Positions 34,279 to 43,992 of a stretch of 64,000 bases of DNA are shown here, in pieces. Within the stretch, counting starts at the first letter, position 1. Each line of letters opens with the position of its first letter. Source of the stretch: Spartobacteria bacterium (lineage in GTDB: Bacteria; Verrucomicrobiota; Verrucomicrobiia; Chthoniobacterales; Chthoniobacteraceae). The notes under the pieces are model-generated. The model was not told where the DNA came from and searched no databases. It saw nothing but the letters and a program-made list of their open reading frames with translations. The position numbers and the translations under genes were made by a program. The stretch is taken from contig JAJPJG010000028.1 in assembly GCA_021324395.1 (NCBI GenBank), positions 1-64,000 of the forward strand, written 5' to 3'.

Positions 34279-35607
34279 ATGGACGCCCATCTCGAGCAGC
34301 TCTTCGATTTTCTACGCTTTCCCAGCATCTCGACCGACCGCGCCTACTCCGACCACGTCTCGGCGTGCGGCGAGTGGCTTTATACGAAATTTACCAGCAT
34401 GGGATTGCGCGCCGACGTCAACGGCACGCCCGGCCACCCGATCATCGTCGCGCGCAACGGGCACAGGGCCGACCGGAAAACGGTGCTGATTTATGGCCAC
34501 TACGACGTGCAGCCGGTCGACCCGCTGAACCTCTGGGACTCCCCGCCGTTCGAGCCGGTGATCCGCGACGGGCGCATTTACGCCCGCGGCTCGACGGATA
34601 ACAAAGGGCAAATCCTCGCGCACATCATCGGCGTCGAGGAGACGCTTAAGCGCGACAGCGATCTGCCGGTGAACGTGATTTTCCTCATTGAGGGCGAGGA
34701 GGAAATCGGCAGCCCGAATCTCGGCGCATTTTTGCAGAGAAACCGAGAGGCGCTGCGCTGCGACGCGATCGCGATTTCCGATACCGGCATGGTCGCGCCG
34801 GGCGTGCCGACGCTCACCTACAGCCTGCGCGGCATCGCTTCGCTCGAGGTGAAAGTGAGCGGGCCGGCGATGGATTTGCACTCGGGCATCTACGGCGGCG
34901 CGGTGATGAACCCGATCTCGGCGCTCGCGCGGATGCTCGCGACATTGCACGACGCGGAAGGGCGCGTCGCGGTGCCGGGGTTTTACGACGGCGTCGCACC
35001 GTTGCAGGACTGGGAAAAGGAATCTTGGGCGAAGCTGCCGCTCGACGATAACGCCGTGTGGGAAATCACCGGCGTGCCGGAGCTTTTCGGCGAGCACGGC
35101 TACAGCGCGCTCGAGCGCGTATGGGCGCGGCCGACGATCGAGATCAACGGCATCGGCGGCGGCTATCAGGGCGAAGGAACGAAGACGGTGATCCCGCGCG
35201 AGGCGTTTGCGAAGCTGACGTTCCGGCTGGTGCCGAATCAGCGCCCGGAGCAGGTGGTCGAACAAGTGCGGAAGCACCTGGAGCGTGTATCGCCCGCGGC
35301 GGTGCGCGTGGAATTTTCCGGCGGGCACACGGGCGAGCCGTTTTTTACCGATCCGAATTCCGCCCCGGCAAAAGCCGCGCAGCGCGCGCTCGTGCGGACG
35401 TTCGGCGGCGAGGTGGCGCTGATTCGCGAAGGCGGATCGATCCCGATTTTGCAGGCATTTAAAGATGTGCTCGGCGCGGAGATTCTGCTGCTCGGCCTCG
35501 CGCTGCCGGATTGCCGCGCGCATTCGCCGAACGAAAATTTCCCGGTCGAAAATTTCGCCGCAGGCATCCGGCTCAACCAGGCTCTGCTGGAGGAGCTGTC
35601 TCGTTAG
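34279..35607 (+). CDS. M20-family dipeptidase/metallopeptidase
   Basis: 442 residues from ATG 34279; the open frame extends 42 codons upstream but without family similarity. Metal-binding motifs: IYGHYDVQP (first His/Asp), GSTDNKGQ (bridging Asp), EGEEEIGS (catalytic Glu pair) and ALPDCRAHSPNE (C-terminal His). The M20 lid domain (about 180-330) contains MDLHSGIYGG. Probably a cytosolic Zn dipeptidase of the carnosinase/DapE-like group. Its 3' end overlaps the convergent uracil-glycosylase gene by 35 bp. Confidence 0.9.
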   Translation: MDAHLEQLFDFLRFPSISTDRAYSDHVSACGEWLYTKFTSMGLRADVNGTPGHPIIVARNGHRADRKTVLIYGHYDVQPVDPLNLWDSPPFEPVIRDGRIYARGSTDNKGQILAHIIGVEETLKRDSDLPVNVIFLIEGEEEIGSPNLGAFLQRNREALRCDAIAISDTGMVAPGVPTLTYSLRGIASLEVKVSGPAMDLHSGIYGGAVMNPISALARMLATLHDAEGRVAVPGFYDGVAPLQDWEKESWAKLPLDDNAVWEITGVPELFGEHGYSALERVWARPTIEINGIGGGYQGEGTKTVIPREAFAKLTFRLVPNQRPEQVVEQVRKHLERVSPAAVRVEFSGGHTGEPFFTDPNSAPAKAAQRALVRTFGGEVALIREGGSIPILQAFKDVLGAEILLLGLALPDCRAHSPNENFPVENFAAGIRLNQALLEELSR

Positions 35608-36244
35608 CGATCTCCGTCAGCATCCGGAGATCCTCGATAAACGCCGCGGTTTCCCGCTCGCGCGTTTCATCGTCCGGCGCGCGCAGGATTGACGACGGGT
35701 GCACCGTCGCCATCACACGCGGCGCGAGCGGAGAATCGATCCATTCGCCGCGATGCTGCGTGACGCGGAATTGCGGGCCGAGAAGCGCCTGCGCAGCCGT
35801 CGCGCCGAGACAAACAATCGCGTGCGGTTTAACAACGGCTATCTCCGCGTTCAGCCACGGACGGCACGCCCGGATTTCGTGCGCGTTCGGTTTCTTGTGC
35901 AGGCGCCGTTTTCCGCGCGGCTCCCATTTGAAATGCTTCACGACGTTCGTGACGTAAACGGTAGTGCGGTCGAGCCCGATCTCCTCGAGCGCGCGATCGA
36001 GCAACTTGCCCGCAGGCCCGACGAACGGCTTGCCCGTGCGGTCTTCGTAATCGCCCGGCACTTCGCCGACGAACATGATGCGCGCAGTTCGCGGCCCCTC
36101 GCCGAAGACAGTCTGTGTGCCGACTTTCCACAATGGACACGCGCGACAATCCGCCGCCGCATCGCGCAATTTATTCAGCGTCGGCTTCGGCGGAATCAGC
36201 GGCTCCGCGGTTTCGGTCGTCACGTTAGCTAAATCGAAGCGCAT
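35573..36244 (-). CDS. UdgX-type uracil-DNA glycosylase/uracil-DNA cross-linking protein
   Basis: 223 residues of the family-4-like Fe-S uracil-DNA glycosylases. Cluster cysteines: C33, C36, C127 and C145. Motif A is GEVPGDYED (60-68); the HPSS motif is at 182-185. The segment WEPRGKRRLHKKPNAHE (107-123) contains the KRR(I/L)H R-loop that marks UdgX; H116 corresponds to the His that links covalently to uracil-containing DNA in mycobacterial UdgX. Val63 stands where typical UdgX has Gln. Function in uracil repair is established for the family; cross-linking here is inferred. Confidence 0.85.
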   Translation of the reverse strand: MRFDLANVTTETAEPLIPPKPTLNKLRDAAADCRACPLWKVGTQTVFGEGPRTARIMFVGEVPGDYEDRTGKPFVGPAGKLLDRALEEIGLDRTTVYVTNVVKHFKWEPRGKRRLHKKPNAHEIRACRPWLNAEIAVVKPHAIVCLGATAAQALLGPQFRVTQHRGEWIDSPLAPRVMATVHPSSILRAPDDETRERETAAFIEDLRMLTEIANETAPPAEPG

Positions 36245-36295
36245 CGCGTGTTGGCGCGCGTGCTGAAAGGTGTGTTACATTCCGAAAACTGCGTG

Positions 36296-37348
36296 ATGAA
36301 AATTTCGTTTGTCGAAACCGAAGCTGGCGAACGCGACTTTTTTGCCGACGCGCTCCCGAAGCACGATCTGGAATTCGTGGCGACGACCGACGAGGTTTCG
36401 CCCGAAGCGGAGATCGTCTCGATTTTCATCCAGTCGAAAATCGACGCGACTTTTCTCGACGCGCGCTCGGGCGTGAAGCTGATCAGCACGCGCTCGACCG
36501 GGTTTGATCACGTTGATCTCGATGCGTGCGGCGCGCGCAATGTCGCGGTGTGCATCGTGCCGAGTTACGGCGACAACACCGTCGCCGAGCATACGTTCGC
36601 GTTGATGCTCTCGCTTTCGCGCCGGCTCAACGAAGCGGCCAGCGCTAAAAGCAAAAACCGCTTTTCCTACGCCGATCTGCGCGGCTTCGAGCTCAAGGAA
36701 AAAACGCTCGGCGTCATCGGCGCCGGGCGCATCGGGCTCACGGTCATCAAAATCGCGCACGCATTCGGAATGCGGACAATCGCGCACGACGCGAACCCGC
36801 ACAAATCGCTCCAGGAGATCGTCGGCTTCAAATACGTGCCGCTCGATGAACTGCTCGAGCGTTCGCATGTGATCTCGCTGCACCTGCCGCTGAATGCGGA
36901 CACTTTTCACCTGCTCAATCGCGAACGGCTCGCGAAGTGCCGACCCGGCGCGATTCTCATCAACACCGCGCGCGGCGCACTCATCGACACGCTGGCGCTC
37001 ATCGAGGCGCTCGACAGCGGCGCGATCGGCGGCGCGGGACTCGACGTGCTCGAGGAGGAAAGCGTGATGCAACAGGAGATGCCGGCGCTGATCACCGATC
37101 AAATTTTGCGACGGCTGCAGGCGACGTTTCCGCTCGGCGAGATGCGGATGCGTGACGAACGGCGGCTAAAGGAACTGGAGGCGCTGCACCAGAATGCGTC
37201 GCTGCTTTCGCGCGCGAATGTCGTTTTCACTCCGCACATCGCGTTTAACAGCGTGGAAGCAGTCGAGCGCATCAACCGCACCACGGTGGAAAACATCCAC
37301 GCGTTTGCCGGCGGTCATCCGCAAAACGTGATTTCGATTTCGGCCTAA
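36296..37348 (+). CDS. D-2-hydroxyacid dehydrogenase (D-lactate dehydrogenase-like)
   Basis: 350 residues from ATG 36296; the upstream ATG at 36248 would overlap the divergent gene's start region and adds no conserved sequence. NAD-binding loop LGVIGAGRIGLTV, substrate Arg in ISTRSTGFDHVD, catalytic Glu region GAGLDVLEEE and catalytic His in TPHIAFNS. The segment VPSYGDNTVAEHTFALML is typical of D-LDH/phosphoglycerate dehydrogenase relatives. Substrate cannot be fixed; fermentative D-lactate formation is the best guess. Confidence 0.87.
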   Translation: MKISFVETEAGERDFFADALPKHDLEFVATTDEVSPEAEIVSIFIQSKIDATFLDARSGVKLISTRSTGFDHVDLDACGARNVAVCIVPSYGDNTVAEHTFALMLSLSRRLNEAASAKSKNRFSYADLRGFELKEKTLGVIGAGRIGLTVIKIAHAFGMRTIAHDANPHKSLQEIVGFKYVPLDELLERSHVISLHLPLNADTFHLLNRERLAKCRPGAILINTARGALIDTLALIEALDSGAIGGAGLDVLEEESVMQQEMPALITDQILRRLQATFPLGEMRMRDERRLKELEALHQNASLLSRANVVFTPHIAFNSVEAVERINRTTVENIHAFAGGHPQNVISISA

Positions 37349-37363
37349 AAGACGACGCGTGGC

Positions 37364-37669
37364 TTAGCGATGACGCCCGGACTGCTGGCCGTCGTTATGC
37401 TTCATCGGATCGTTGGATGAATTCCACATCCAGGTTCCCGACGGCGCTGGAGAAAGCTGCGGAGTCGGATCGAGCGGAGTGCTGTGCGGAACGAATCCCT
37501 GCTGCTGCGGTTGCGGATGCTCTTTCAATTGACGGAGCTCGCCATTGAGTTGATCGATTTTGCTCTGCGCATCGGAAAGCAACGCATTCAGCTCGTCGAT
37601 TTTTTGCTGCTGGTTGTAAATCCAGTAGCCGGCGCCGAGCAGCAGCAGAGCAACGAGGAGAACTTTCAT
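37364..37669 (-). CDS. small membrane-anchored coiled-coil protein
   Basis: 101 residues from ATG 37669. One N-terminal membrane helix (MKVLLVALLLLGAGYWIY), a short coiled coil (QQQKIDELNALLSDAQSKI and onward), then a Pro/Gln-rich tail. No family recognised. It follows the purine nucleoside phosphorylase gene by 11 bp in the same direction. Confidence 0.6.
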   Translation of the reverse strand: MKVLLVALLLLGAGYWIYNQQQKIDELNALLSDAQSKIDQLNGELRQLKEHPQPQQQGFVPHSTPLDPTPQLSPAPSGTWMWNSSNDPMKHNDGQQSGRHR

Positions 37670-37680
37670 CGCAAGCGGAA

Positions 37681-38472
37681 TTACCCGTCCGGCAATCCGC
37701 GCGCAAGCAGTCTCGCAAAATTTCCCGCGGCGCTCAGCCCGACCTCGAGGACTTCCGCGTGACTCAGCGGACGCTTTCCGAGACCCGCCGCCCAATTCGT
37801 CAGGCACGAAAAACCGGCAATCTCCATCCCGAGCGCGCGCGCTTGAATCGCCTCGAGCACCGTCGACATGCCAATCGCATCCGCGCCAAGATGCCGCAGC
37901 ATGCGGACTTCGGCGGGCGTCTCATATTGCGGCCCGAGCAAGCCGGCATACACGCCCTCGTGCAGCATCACGCCGGGTTCGCGCGCGTTTTTCGCGAAAG
38001 CCATCCGCAGCCGCTGCGAATAAACTTCCGACATGTCGAAAAAATGCGGACCGCCGAGCAGCGGAGTCGTGTGCGTGAGATTCAGATGATCCGTCAGCAT
38101 CATCCAATCGCCCGGCAGGAAATCCGGATTCGCCGTTCCCGCGGCGTTGGTGAGGATCAGTTTTGAAACACCGACCGCCGCCATGAATCGCACACCGGCA
38201 GTGACCGCGCGCGCCGTGTGGCCTTCGTAAAGATGCACGCGGCCTTGTGCAATCACCGCGCGTTTTCCCGCGAGCTCTGCGAAGACGAAACGCCCCGCGT
38301 GTCCCGGCACCGCCGATTGCGGCAGTTCGGCGATTTCGCAGAACGGCAACGCATGTGTGATATCGAGTTTTTCGACAAACGGCCCGAGTCCCGAGCCGAG
38401 CACCAAACCCCACTCCGGCTGAAAATCGCGCACAGTCGCGGGGAGCTGCAGATCGGCAAATTCGTTTTGCAT
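37681..38472 (-). CDS. purine nucleoside phosphorylase
   Basis: 263 residues from ATG 38472. Phosphate-binding GLVLGSGLGPF, PGHAGRF, GRVHLYEGH, VSKLILTNAAGTANPDFLPGD, GPQYETPAEVRML, GADAIGMSTVLEAIQA and a final LTNWAAGLG are the class I trimeric PNP motifs. It releases the base from inosine/guanosine-type nucleosides in purine salvage. The neighbouring small coiled-coil gene may be cotranscribed. Confidence 0.94.
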   Translation of the reverse strand: MQNEFADLQLPATVRDFQPEWGLVLGSGLGPFVEKLDITHALPFCEIAELPQSAVPGHAGRFVFAELAGKRAVIAQGRVHLYEGHTARAVTAGVRFMAAVGVSKLILTNAAGTANPDFLPGDWMMLTDHLNLTHTTPLLGGPHFFDMSEVYSQRLRMAFAKNAREPGVMLHEGVYAGLLGPQYETPAEVRMLRHLGADAIGMSTVLEAIQARALGMEIAGFSCLTNWAAGLGKRPLSHAEVLEVGLSAAGNFARLLARGLPDG

Positions 38473-38516
38473 CACGGAATTCAACCGCGAAGAAGCAAAG
38501 GAAGCGAAGATTTTCC

Positions 38517-39437
38517 TTAGCCGCTTTGCTGCTTTGCGGTTAATCCTTTGATCAAAGCGTAAATCGTTTCCATCCGCGGCACGCTCATGCCCGCGCGCGC
38601 CGCCTGCCGATATGGCTCGCCCCAAATCGACTCGACCTCGACCGCGCGGTCTTCGTCGAAATCGATCTGGCTCGACGAGCGATACGGACCCATCGGCCAG
38701 CTTCGCTCGATTTGCTTCTCGATAAAGCTGAGCGGAATTCTGTGTCCAAGAGCGCCGGCGGCATCGATCGTTTCGCGCATCAGATCGCGTGCTAGTTTGT
38801 GCAGCCGCTCGTCAGCGAGGACCTCGGCGACGTTCGCGCGTGCGGCGATGCCGAGGCCGTTAAATGGAATGTTCCAGACGAGCTTGCGCCAGCGTTCGGT
38901 AATCAAATTCCTGACGAGCTTCGCGTCGATTCCCGCTTCGCAAAATGCATCGACGATCTCGCGCGTTCGCGCACGCGGCGGACGATTGAACTCGCCGATC
39001 GAAAGCGTGCCGTGCCCGTAATGCTCAATCACGCCGTGCGCAATGCGGTTTAAACACACGAAACAAAGCCCGCCGAGCACGCGTTGCGCGCCGAAGCGTT
39101 CCGCTAGAAATTCCTCGTTGCCCAAACCATTTTGCAGCGTGACCAAAATGGTCTGCTCGTGAAGCAGCGGCGGAATCAATTTCTCAAGCGCGCTGTTGCC
39201 CGTTGTTTTCAATGCAATCAACACGACATCGCTAGCGCCGATTTCGTTCGTCGATCCATACGCGTTCACGCGCCGCAGATGAAAATCGCCGTCTTTCGAG
39301 CGAATTCGCAGACCTTTTCTGCGGACCGCATCGAGATCGCTGCGCATTAGAAAATGCACGTCACGTCCGCTCTGCGCGAGCTTCGCGCCGTAATAACAAC
39401 CGACCGCACCCGCGCCGACGACAGCGAACTTTTTCAT
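38517..39437 (-). CDS. panE: 2-dehydropantoate 2-reductase (ApbA/PanE family)
   Basis: 306 residues. NADP-binding VVGAGAVGCYYGAKLA at the N-terminus, IALKTTGN, NGLGNEEFLAERFG, GTLSIGE and the catalytic Lys region ERWRKLVWNIPFNGLG. Reduces ketopantoate to pantoate in pantothenate/CoA synthesis. Other KPR-family reductases look similar, so the symbol is provisional. It lies 3 bp after the CNNM/CorC gene. Confidence 0.85.
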   Translation of the reverse strand: MKKFAVVGAGAVGCYYGAKLAQSGRDVHFLMRSDLDAVRRKGLRIRSKDGDFHLRRVNAYGSTNEIGASDVVLIALKTTGNSALEKLIPPLLHEQTILVTLQNGLGNEEFLAERFGAQRVLGGLCFVCLNRIAHGVIEHYGHGTLSIGEFNRPPRARTREIVDAFCEAGIDAKLVRNLITERWRKLVWNIPFNGLGIAARANVAEVLADERLHKLARDLMRETIDAAGALGHRIPLSFIEKQIERSWPMGPYRSSSQIDFDEDRAVEVESIWGEPYRQAARAGMSVPRMETIYALIKGLTAKQQSG

Positions 39438-39440
39438 GCG

Positions 39441-40820
39441 CTAGGCTTCGTTGCTTTTAGCGTCCGCAGGCTGCTCTTTTTTAAAGTGGAGCAGCCCGAT
39501 GCGGCGCCCGTCGGTTTGCGTGATCGTGACGACATAGCCGTCGATGCGCGTCTGCTCGCCCTGCTTCGGCAGGTGCCCGAGCAGATGCGTGACGTAGCCG
39601 CCGATCGTGCTGACATCCGCGCTTTCGAGTTCGAGGCCGGTGAGATCGTTGATTTCGTAAAGACCGAGCGCGCCCTCGACGACAAATTCATCCTCGTTGA
39701 TTTTGCGAAATTCCTGCTGCTCGACATCGAACTCGTCCTGGATGTCGCCGACGATTTCCTCGAGCACGTTGTCGAGCGAAACGATGCCGACAGTGCCGCC
39801 GTATTCGTCGACGACGATGGCGAGGTGCGCGTGTTTGGTGAGGAAAAAGTTGAGCAGTTTTTCCAGCGGCATCATTTCCGGCACCGGCAGCAACTCGCGC
39901 TTGATCGAGAGCAAATCCGGCGACGGCTGGCTGATGAGCGAAAGCAAATCCTTGATGTGCACAAGCCCGATCGTGTGGTCGAGATGGCCTTCGCAAAGCG
40001 GGAAACGCGTGTGCCGCGAGTCGCGCGCGACTTTGAGGTTTTCCTCGAATGAATCTTCCGTGTTCAAAAAAATGACTTCGCCGCGCGGCGTCGTGATATC
40101 GCGCACGACGCGGCGTCTTAAGTCCAGCGCGTTGATCAGGATTTCCTTGCCGAGCGGCGTGACCTCTTCGGCTTGCTGGCTCTCCGTCAAAATCGCGCGC
40201 AATTCCTCCTCGCTGTGGGCGAGCTCCGCGCCGCTTGCGGGATCGATGTGGAATACGCCACGCAGCAGCACGTTTGCAGTGCGATTCAAAATCCAGATCG
40301 CCGGCTTAAACAGCGTGAAAAACAATTGCAACGGCCGCGCGATGAAAAGCGCGAGCCGCACCGGATTGTGGATCGCCAGATATTTCGGCGTCAGCTCGCC
40401 AAGGATGATCGTCAAAAACGTGATGACGCTGAAACCGAGCACGAGCGAAATCGCGGCGTCGATTTTTTCCGAGTGAATGCCGATGGCGACAAGCACCGGC
40501 TCGATCATGTGCGCAACGTAAGGCTCGCCGAGCCAGCCGAGCGCGAGCCCGGTCATCGTGATGCCGAGCTGCGTCGCGGAAATATAAGCGTCGAGATGCG
40601 TCGCGAGATGGCGCGCGAGTTCGGCCCGCTTGTTGCCTTCGTCGATCAGCGGCTCGAGCTGGCTTGCGCGGACTTTGACGAGCGCAAATTCCGACGCGAC
40701 GAAAAAGCCGTTCAGCGCGACGAGCACGAGCACGACGCACAACTTGAACAGAATCGTCTCGCCGGACTCGAAATGCGCGGCGAGCGGCTGCATCGCGATG
40801 AAAAAATGCAACGCGCTCAT
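39441..40820 (-). CDS. CNNM/CorC-family membrane protein (hemolysin C-like)
   Basis: 459 residues (a later ATG at residue 10 is also possible). An N-terminal CNNM-type membrane domain has a [22 protein letters not shown] segment and about three to four helices. It is followed by two CBS domains (about 220-340, with VHIKDLL and [25 protein letters not shown]) and a C-terminal CorC/HlyC domain. The family is linked to Mg2+ or Co2+ export; the hemolysin name is historical. Confidence 0.9.
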   Translation of the reverse strand: MSALHFFIAMQPLAAHFESGETILFKLCVVLVLVALNGFFVASEFALVKVRASQLEPLIDEGNKRAELARHLATHLDAYISATQLGITMTGLALGWLGEPYVAHMIEPVLVAIGIHSEKIDAAISLVLGFSVITFLTIILGELTPKYLAIHNPVRLALFIARPLQLFFTLFKPAIWILNRTANVLLRGVFHIDPASGAELAHSEEELRAILTESQQAEEVTPLGKEILINALDLRRRVVRDITTPRGEVIFLNTEDSFEENLKVARDSRHTRFPLCEGHLDHTIGLVHIKDLLSLISQPSPDLLSIKRELLPVPEMMPLEKLLNFFLTKHAHLAIVVDEYGGTVGIVSLDNVLEEIVGDIQDEFDVEQQEFRKINEDEFVVEGALGLYEINDLTGLELESADVSTIGGYVTHLLGHLPKQGEQTRIDGYVVTITQTDGRRIGLLHFKKEQPADAKSNEA

Positions 40821-40876
40821 CTTTTAAACATACGCCCGCAGAGTGTCACTGCGAACTGAAAGCCGGCGCCGAATGG

Positions 40877-41146
40877 CTACCAGCTCGACTTCGTCACCCC
40901 GGGGATCATGCCCTGTGAGGCGAGCTCTCGAAATGCAATGCGCGAAAGCTTGAAGCGACGGATGAAACCACGGCGGCGGCCGCTCGTCAGACAGCGATTG
41001 GTCATGCGGGTCGGGCTCGCGTTGCGCGGAAGCTGCGAAAGGCCGACGTAGTCCTTCTTTGCCTTGAGTTCGGCACGAAGGGCAGCGTATTTCGCGACAG
41101 TCGCGGCTTTGCGTTTTTCACGGTTGATCCAGCTCTTTTTAGCCAT
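40877..41146 (-). CDS. rpsN: 30S ribosomal protein S14
   Basis: 89 residues from ATG 41146; the much longer open frame to 42070 is chance. [38 protein letters not shown] and the final [11 protein letters not shown] are S14 signatures. It lacks the CxxC pairs of the zinc-binding form, so it is the long zinc-free type. It stands alone, outside a ribosomal operon, as is common for such copies. Confidence 0.96.
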   Translation of the reverse strand: MAKKSWINREKRKAATVAKYAALRAELKAKKDYVGLSQLPRNASPTRMTNRCLTSGRRRGFIRRFKLSRIAFRELASQGMIPGVTKSSW

Positions 41147-41205
41147 AGGAAAGGCGAGGAATGTAGCGGCGCGCGACCGCTTTGCAATACTTTTTTGAAG
41201 AATTT

Positions 41206-42513
41206 TCAGCGCGCATCGACAGCCGCCGAAGTCTCGCACGCGGCGAGTCGTTTGCGCAAAAACACCTGCTCCGATTTGAGCCCGGCGAGCTGCAGCGATT
41301 TGCTGAAATGCCCGGCGGCGGCTCGCGCGTGATTCAGCCTCGACTCGAATTCGCCGAGCACCGCGTGTAGCAGATAATACGTCTCCAGCGTTTTCAAATC
41401 GCGGATCGCCGCGACTGCATCGAGCCCGTCTTGCGGGCCGTTGAGATGACCGATGACGATTGCGCGGTTCAGCGCGACGACCGGCGAATCGTCCAGCTCG
41501 ATCAGTCGATCGTAAAGCGCGAGAATCTGCCTCCAGTCCGTGCATTCGTAATTTTCCGCCGTGCAATGACACGCTGCGATGCCGGCTTGCAGATGATAGA
41601 CGCTGAGCTCCGCGCCCGATGCCGATTTTTCCAAATGCGACATCCCGAGTGCGATCATCGGCTGATTCCAACGCGAACGATCCTGCTCCTGCAGCCGCAG
41701 TAAATTCCCATCGTCGTCCACACGCGCCGGGATCCGTGCTGCGTTCAGCAGCATCAGCGCGAGCAGCGCGCGCGTTTTCGGGTGGTCGCCAACGGGATGC
41801 GCCGCGAGCAAACTGGCGAGCCGGATTGCTTCGAGGCAAACATCCTCGCGCACGAGATTGTCTCCGGTCGACGCCTTGTAGCCTTCGTTGAAGAGCAAGT
41901 AGAGCGATTGCAAAACCGCGTCGAGCCGGCGCGAGAGTTCTGCGCCCGCTGGTATCTCGAACGAAATTTTCGCGTCGCGAATTTTTTGTTTCGCTCGCGT
42001 GAGCCGCTTTGCGATTGCTGCTTCGCTCGTCAAAAACGCGTGCGCGATTTCTCCGACGCCGAAGCCGCAAAGCGTTTTCAATGCGAGCGCGACCTGCGCT
42101 TCCGGCGGAATCACCGGATGACAGCAGACGAACATCAGCCGCAGCCGGTCATCCGCGATTTCGTTGTCCGAAAAAATCGCATCATCGGGCGCCGGCACGT
42201 CGGGCTCCATCAGCCGCGCGATATCGGCTTCCTTGCCATGAAAACTTTTCTGCCGGCGAATCACATCGAGGGCAAGATTGCGGGACGCGCGCATGATCCA
42301 CGCGGCGGGATTTTCCGGCACGCCATAAAACGGCCACGTCTGCAGCGCCCGCGCGAGCGCTTCCTGCACGACATCCTCCGCCAGCGCGAGGTGCTCCACG
42401 CCGAAAATTCCCGTCAGCACCGCGACCATTTTTCCCCATTCGTGACGGAAAAGATGCTCCACCACCCGCGGCGTATCCGCAGGCGGTGGCGCATCGATTT
42501 TTTCCGAAGTCAT
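41206..42513 (-). CDS. ECF42-type sigma factor with long C-terminal extension
   Basis: 435 residues. Sigma region 2 ([40 protein letters not shown]), the linker with FCC-type CCHP ([10 protein letters not shown]) and region 4 ([28 protein letters not shown]) are followed by a TPR-like extension of about 240 residues with [29 protein letters not shown] and [11 protein letters not shown] motifs. This layout and a neighbouring YCII/DGPF gene define group ECF42. No anti-sigma factor is visible; the extension probably regulates activity. Confidence 0.92.
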   Translation of the reverse strand: MTSEKIDAPPPADTPRVVEHLFRHEWGKMVAVLTGIFGVEHLALAEDVVQEALARALQTWPFYGVPENPAAWIMRASRNLALDVIRRQKSFHGKEADIARLMEPDVPAPDDAIFSDNEIADDRLRLMFVCCHPVIPPEAQVALALKTLCGFGVGEIAHAFLTSEAAIAKRLTRAKQKIRDAKISFEIPAGAELSRRLDAVLQSLYLLFNEGYKASTGDNLVREDVCLEAIRLASLLAAHPVGDHPKTRALLALMLLNAARIPARVDDDGNLLRLQEQDRSRWNQPMIALGMSHLEKSASGAELSVYHLQAGIAACHCTAENYECTDWRQILALYDRLIELDDSPVVALNRAIVIGHLNGPQDGLDAVAAIRDLKTLETYYLLHAVLGEFESRLNHARAAAGHFSKSLQLAGLKSEQVFLRKRLAACETSAAVDAR

Positions 42514-42531
42514 CCGCTCCGCGAGCGCGGA

Positions 42532-42933
42532 TCAGACCGCTGCGAGTTCCTGCGCGGCTTCGCGGATGCGCGTCTCCATCGGGCATTCCTCGCTCACCGG
42601 ACGCACTTCGATTTTGTCGGCGACTTCCAAAGCCGGGCACGACTTCGCGATCTCGACTGCTTCCTCGAAAGTATCCACCGTCAGCAGAAAATATCCGCCG
42701 ATTGCTTCCTTCGATTCCGCAAACGGCCCGTCGGACACAACGCCGTTTTTCGTGACGACCGCGCCTTCGCGGGCGAGCGGCTGCGCGCCTTTCAGCTTGC
42801 CGGCCGTGGTCAGTTTCTCGAACCAGCCGCGGAACTGGTTCATCTTCGCCTGAAGCTCCTCCGGCGACACGCGGTTATACCACGCGCTTCCGCTGATCAG
42901 GAGCAGGTATTCGTTTTGTTTTGGTGCATTCAT
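42532..42933 (-). CDS. YCII/DGPF-domain protein
   Basis: 133 residues from ATG 42933. YLLLISGSAWYNRVSPEELQ, SDGPFAESKEAIGGYFLL (the DGPF motif), and a final EVRPVSEECPMETR. These ferredoxin-like-fold proteins are the usual partner gene of ECF42 sigma factors and are thought to be enzymes or small-molecule binders. It lies 18 bp before the sigma gene in the same direction. Confidence 0.88.
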   Translation of the reverse strand: MNAPKQNEYLLLISGSAWYNRVSPEELQAKMNQFRGWFEKLTTAGKLKGAQPLAREGAVVTKNGVVSDGPFAESKEAIGGYFLLTVDTFEEAVEIAKSCPALEVADKIEVRPVSEECPMETRIREAAQELAAV

Positions 42934-43032
42934 GATTTTCGATTTTTTGGTTTGATGTTTTGTTTTTAAAACGTCGCGCGTTTTTGCGCTGCGTTCATCC
43001 ATACGACGAACGGCGACGCCGGTTCAGGACAA

Positions 43033-43476
43033 TTATTTTTGCGGATGTTCGGGCGGCGTCACGAGCACCATCCACATCACGCCGAAACGATCGTGCACCA
43101 TGCCGAAGCGCGCGGAGAAAAACGTCTTCGCCAGCGGCATCAGCGGCTGCCCGCCATCGGCCAGCGCATTGAACACGCGATCCACGTCCGCCTCTGTCGG
43201 CAAGGACACCGATAGGGAGAAGCCGTCGAACTTCGCCTCACCTTCGCAACGACCGTCCGACGCCATCAGCACGGTCTGCCCGATGCGGATTTGCGCGTGC
43301 ATGATTTTGTTGCCATCCACCGGCGCGCAACCCGGCGGCGGCGGCTCAGGGCTTTCCTTGTAGCGCATCATGAACTGCACCTCCGCCCCGAGCGCGCTTT
43401 TGTAAAATTCCATCGCCTCTTCGCAGCGGCCTTCGAAAAAGAGATACGGCTGAATGAGGGAAACTGTAGTGTTCAT
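43033..43476 (-). CDS. VOC/PhnB-like protein
   Basis: 147 residues: YLFFEGRCEEAMEFYKSALGAEVQFMMRYKESP, a metal-site-like H residue in IMHAQIRIGQTVLMASD, and a C-terminal FGMVHDRFGVMWMV. The fold is the glyoxalase/bleomycin-resistance (VOC) type, as in PhnB. It is the first gene of the ECF42 group. Reaction unknown. The leader contains AAACAAAC. Confidence 0.85.
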   Translation of the reverse strand: MNTTVSLIQPYLFFEGRCEEAMEFYKSALGAEVQFMMRYKESPEPPPPGCAPVDGNKIMHAQIRIGQTVLMASDGRCEGEAKFDGFSLSVSLPTEADVDRVFNALADGGQPLMPLAKTFFSARFGMVHDRFGVMWMVLVTPPEHPQK

Positions 43477-43632
43477 AGTGTTTGTTTAGTTCGTAAGGAT
43501 ACGACGAACGGGCGTGTCGTGTGAGGACAAAGTTTTGCGAAATTTGTTGGGTTACTTCGCGATTAGATCGAAACGTGAATATCTGGCTTTTTTTGACCAA
43601 TGGAGGTTTTTCGTAGGGGCCATAGCCGCTAA

Positions 43633-43917
43633 AATGGCGTTTTCTATCCAGTCGGAGCGGTTTCCAATGCGAATGGAAGCGTTTCCGTTGCGATTGGAAA
43701 CGTTTCCAACGCGATTCGAAACGCTTCCAGTCCGGCTGGAAACGCTTCGGTTCGCATTGGCAGCGCTTCGGTTTGGACTGGAAAGGCTTCGGTTTGCATT
43801 GGCAGCGCTCCCGTTCCGGTTGGAAGCGTTTCCAGTCCCATCCGAAACGCTCCGAATGCAAACTGAAGCGCTTCGGTCTCGATCCGAAACGCTGCGGATG
43901 TGGTTGGCAGAGTCACC
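43633..43917. repeat. 21-bp-phased palindrome array 2 (GGAAACGCTTCC core)
   Basis: A 12-bp palindromic core of type GGAARCGYTTCC recurs at exactly 21-bp steps: 43654, 43675, 43696, 43717, 43738, 43759, 43780, 43801, 43822, 43843, 43864, 43885 and 43906, with a weak unit at 43633. The remaining 9 bp of each unit vary. Period and layout match the array at 13.6 kb, but the core is different. It lies between divergent genes (43476 minus, 43993 plus). All frames are largely open because no unit contains a stop. Confidence 0.9.
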
Positions 43918-43992
43918 GACGCACCGCTTTTCTCCAAAAAACCGCCTCGCCAAACCGCGCCGATTTTCTACAGCATCCCGCTTTCACTCCCT

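Noticed and set aside
40877-42070. 397-codon frame ending in S14
   Set aside because: Only the last 89 codons are S14; the rest lies antisense-frame within the ECF42 gene.
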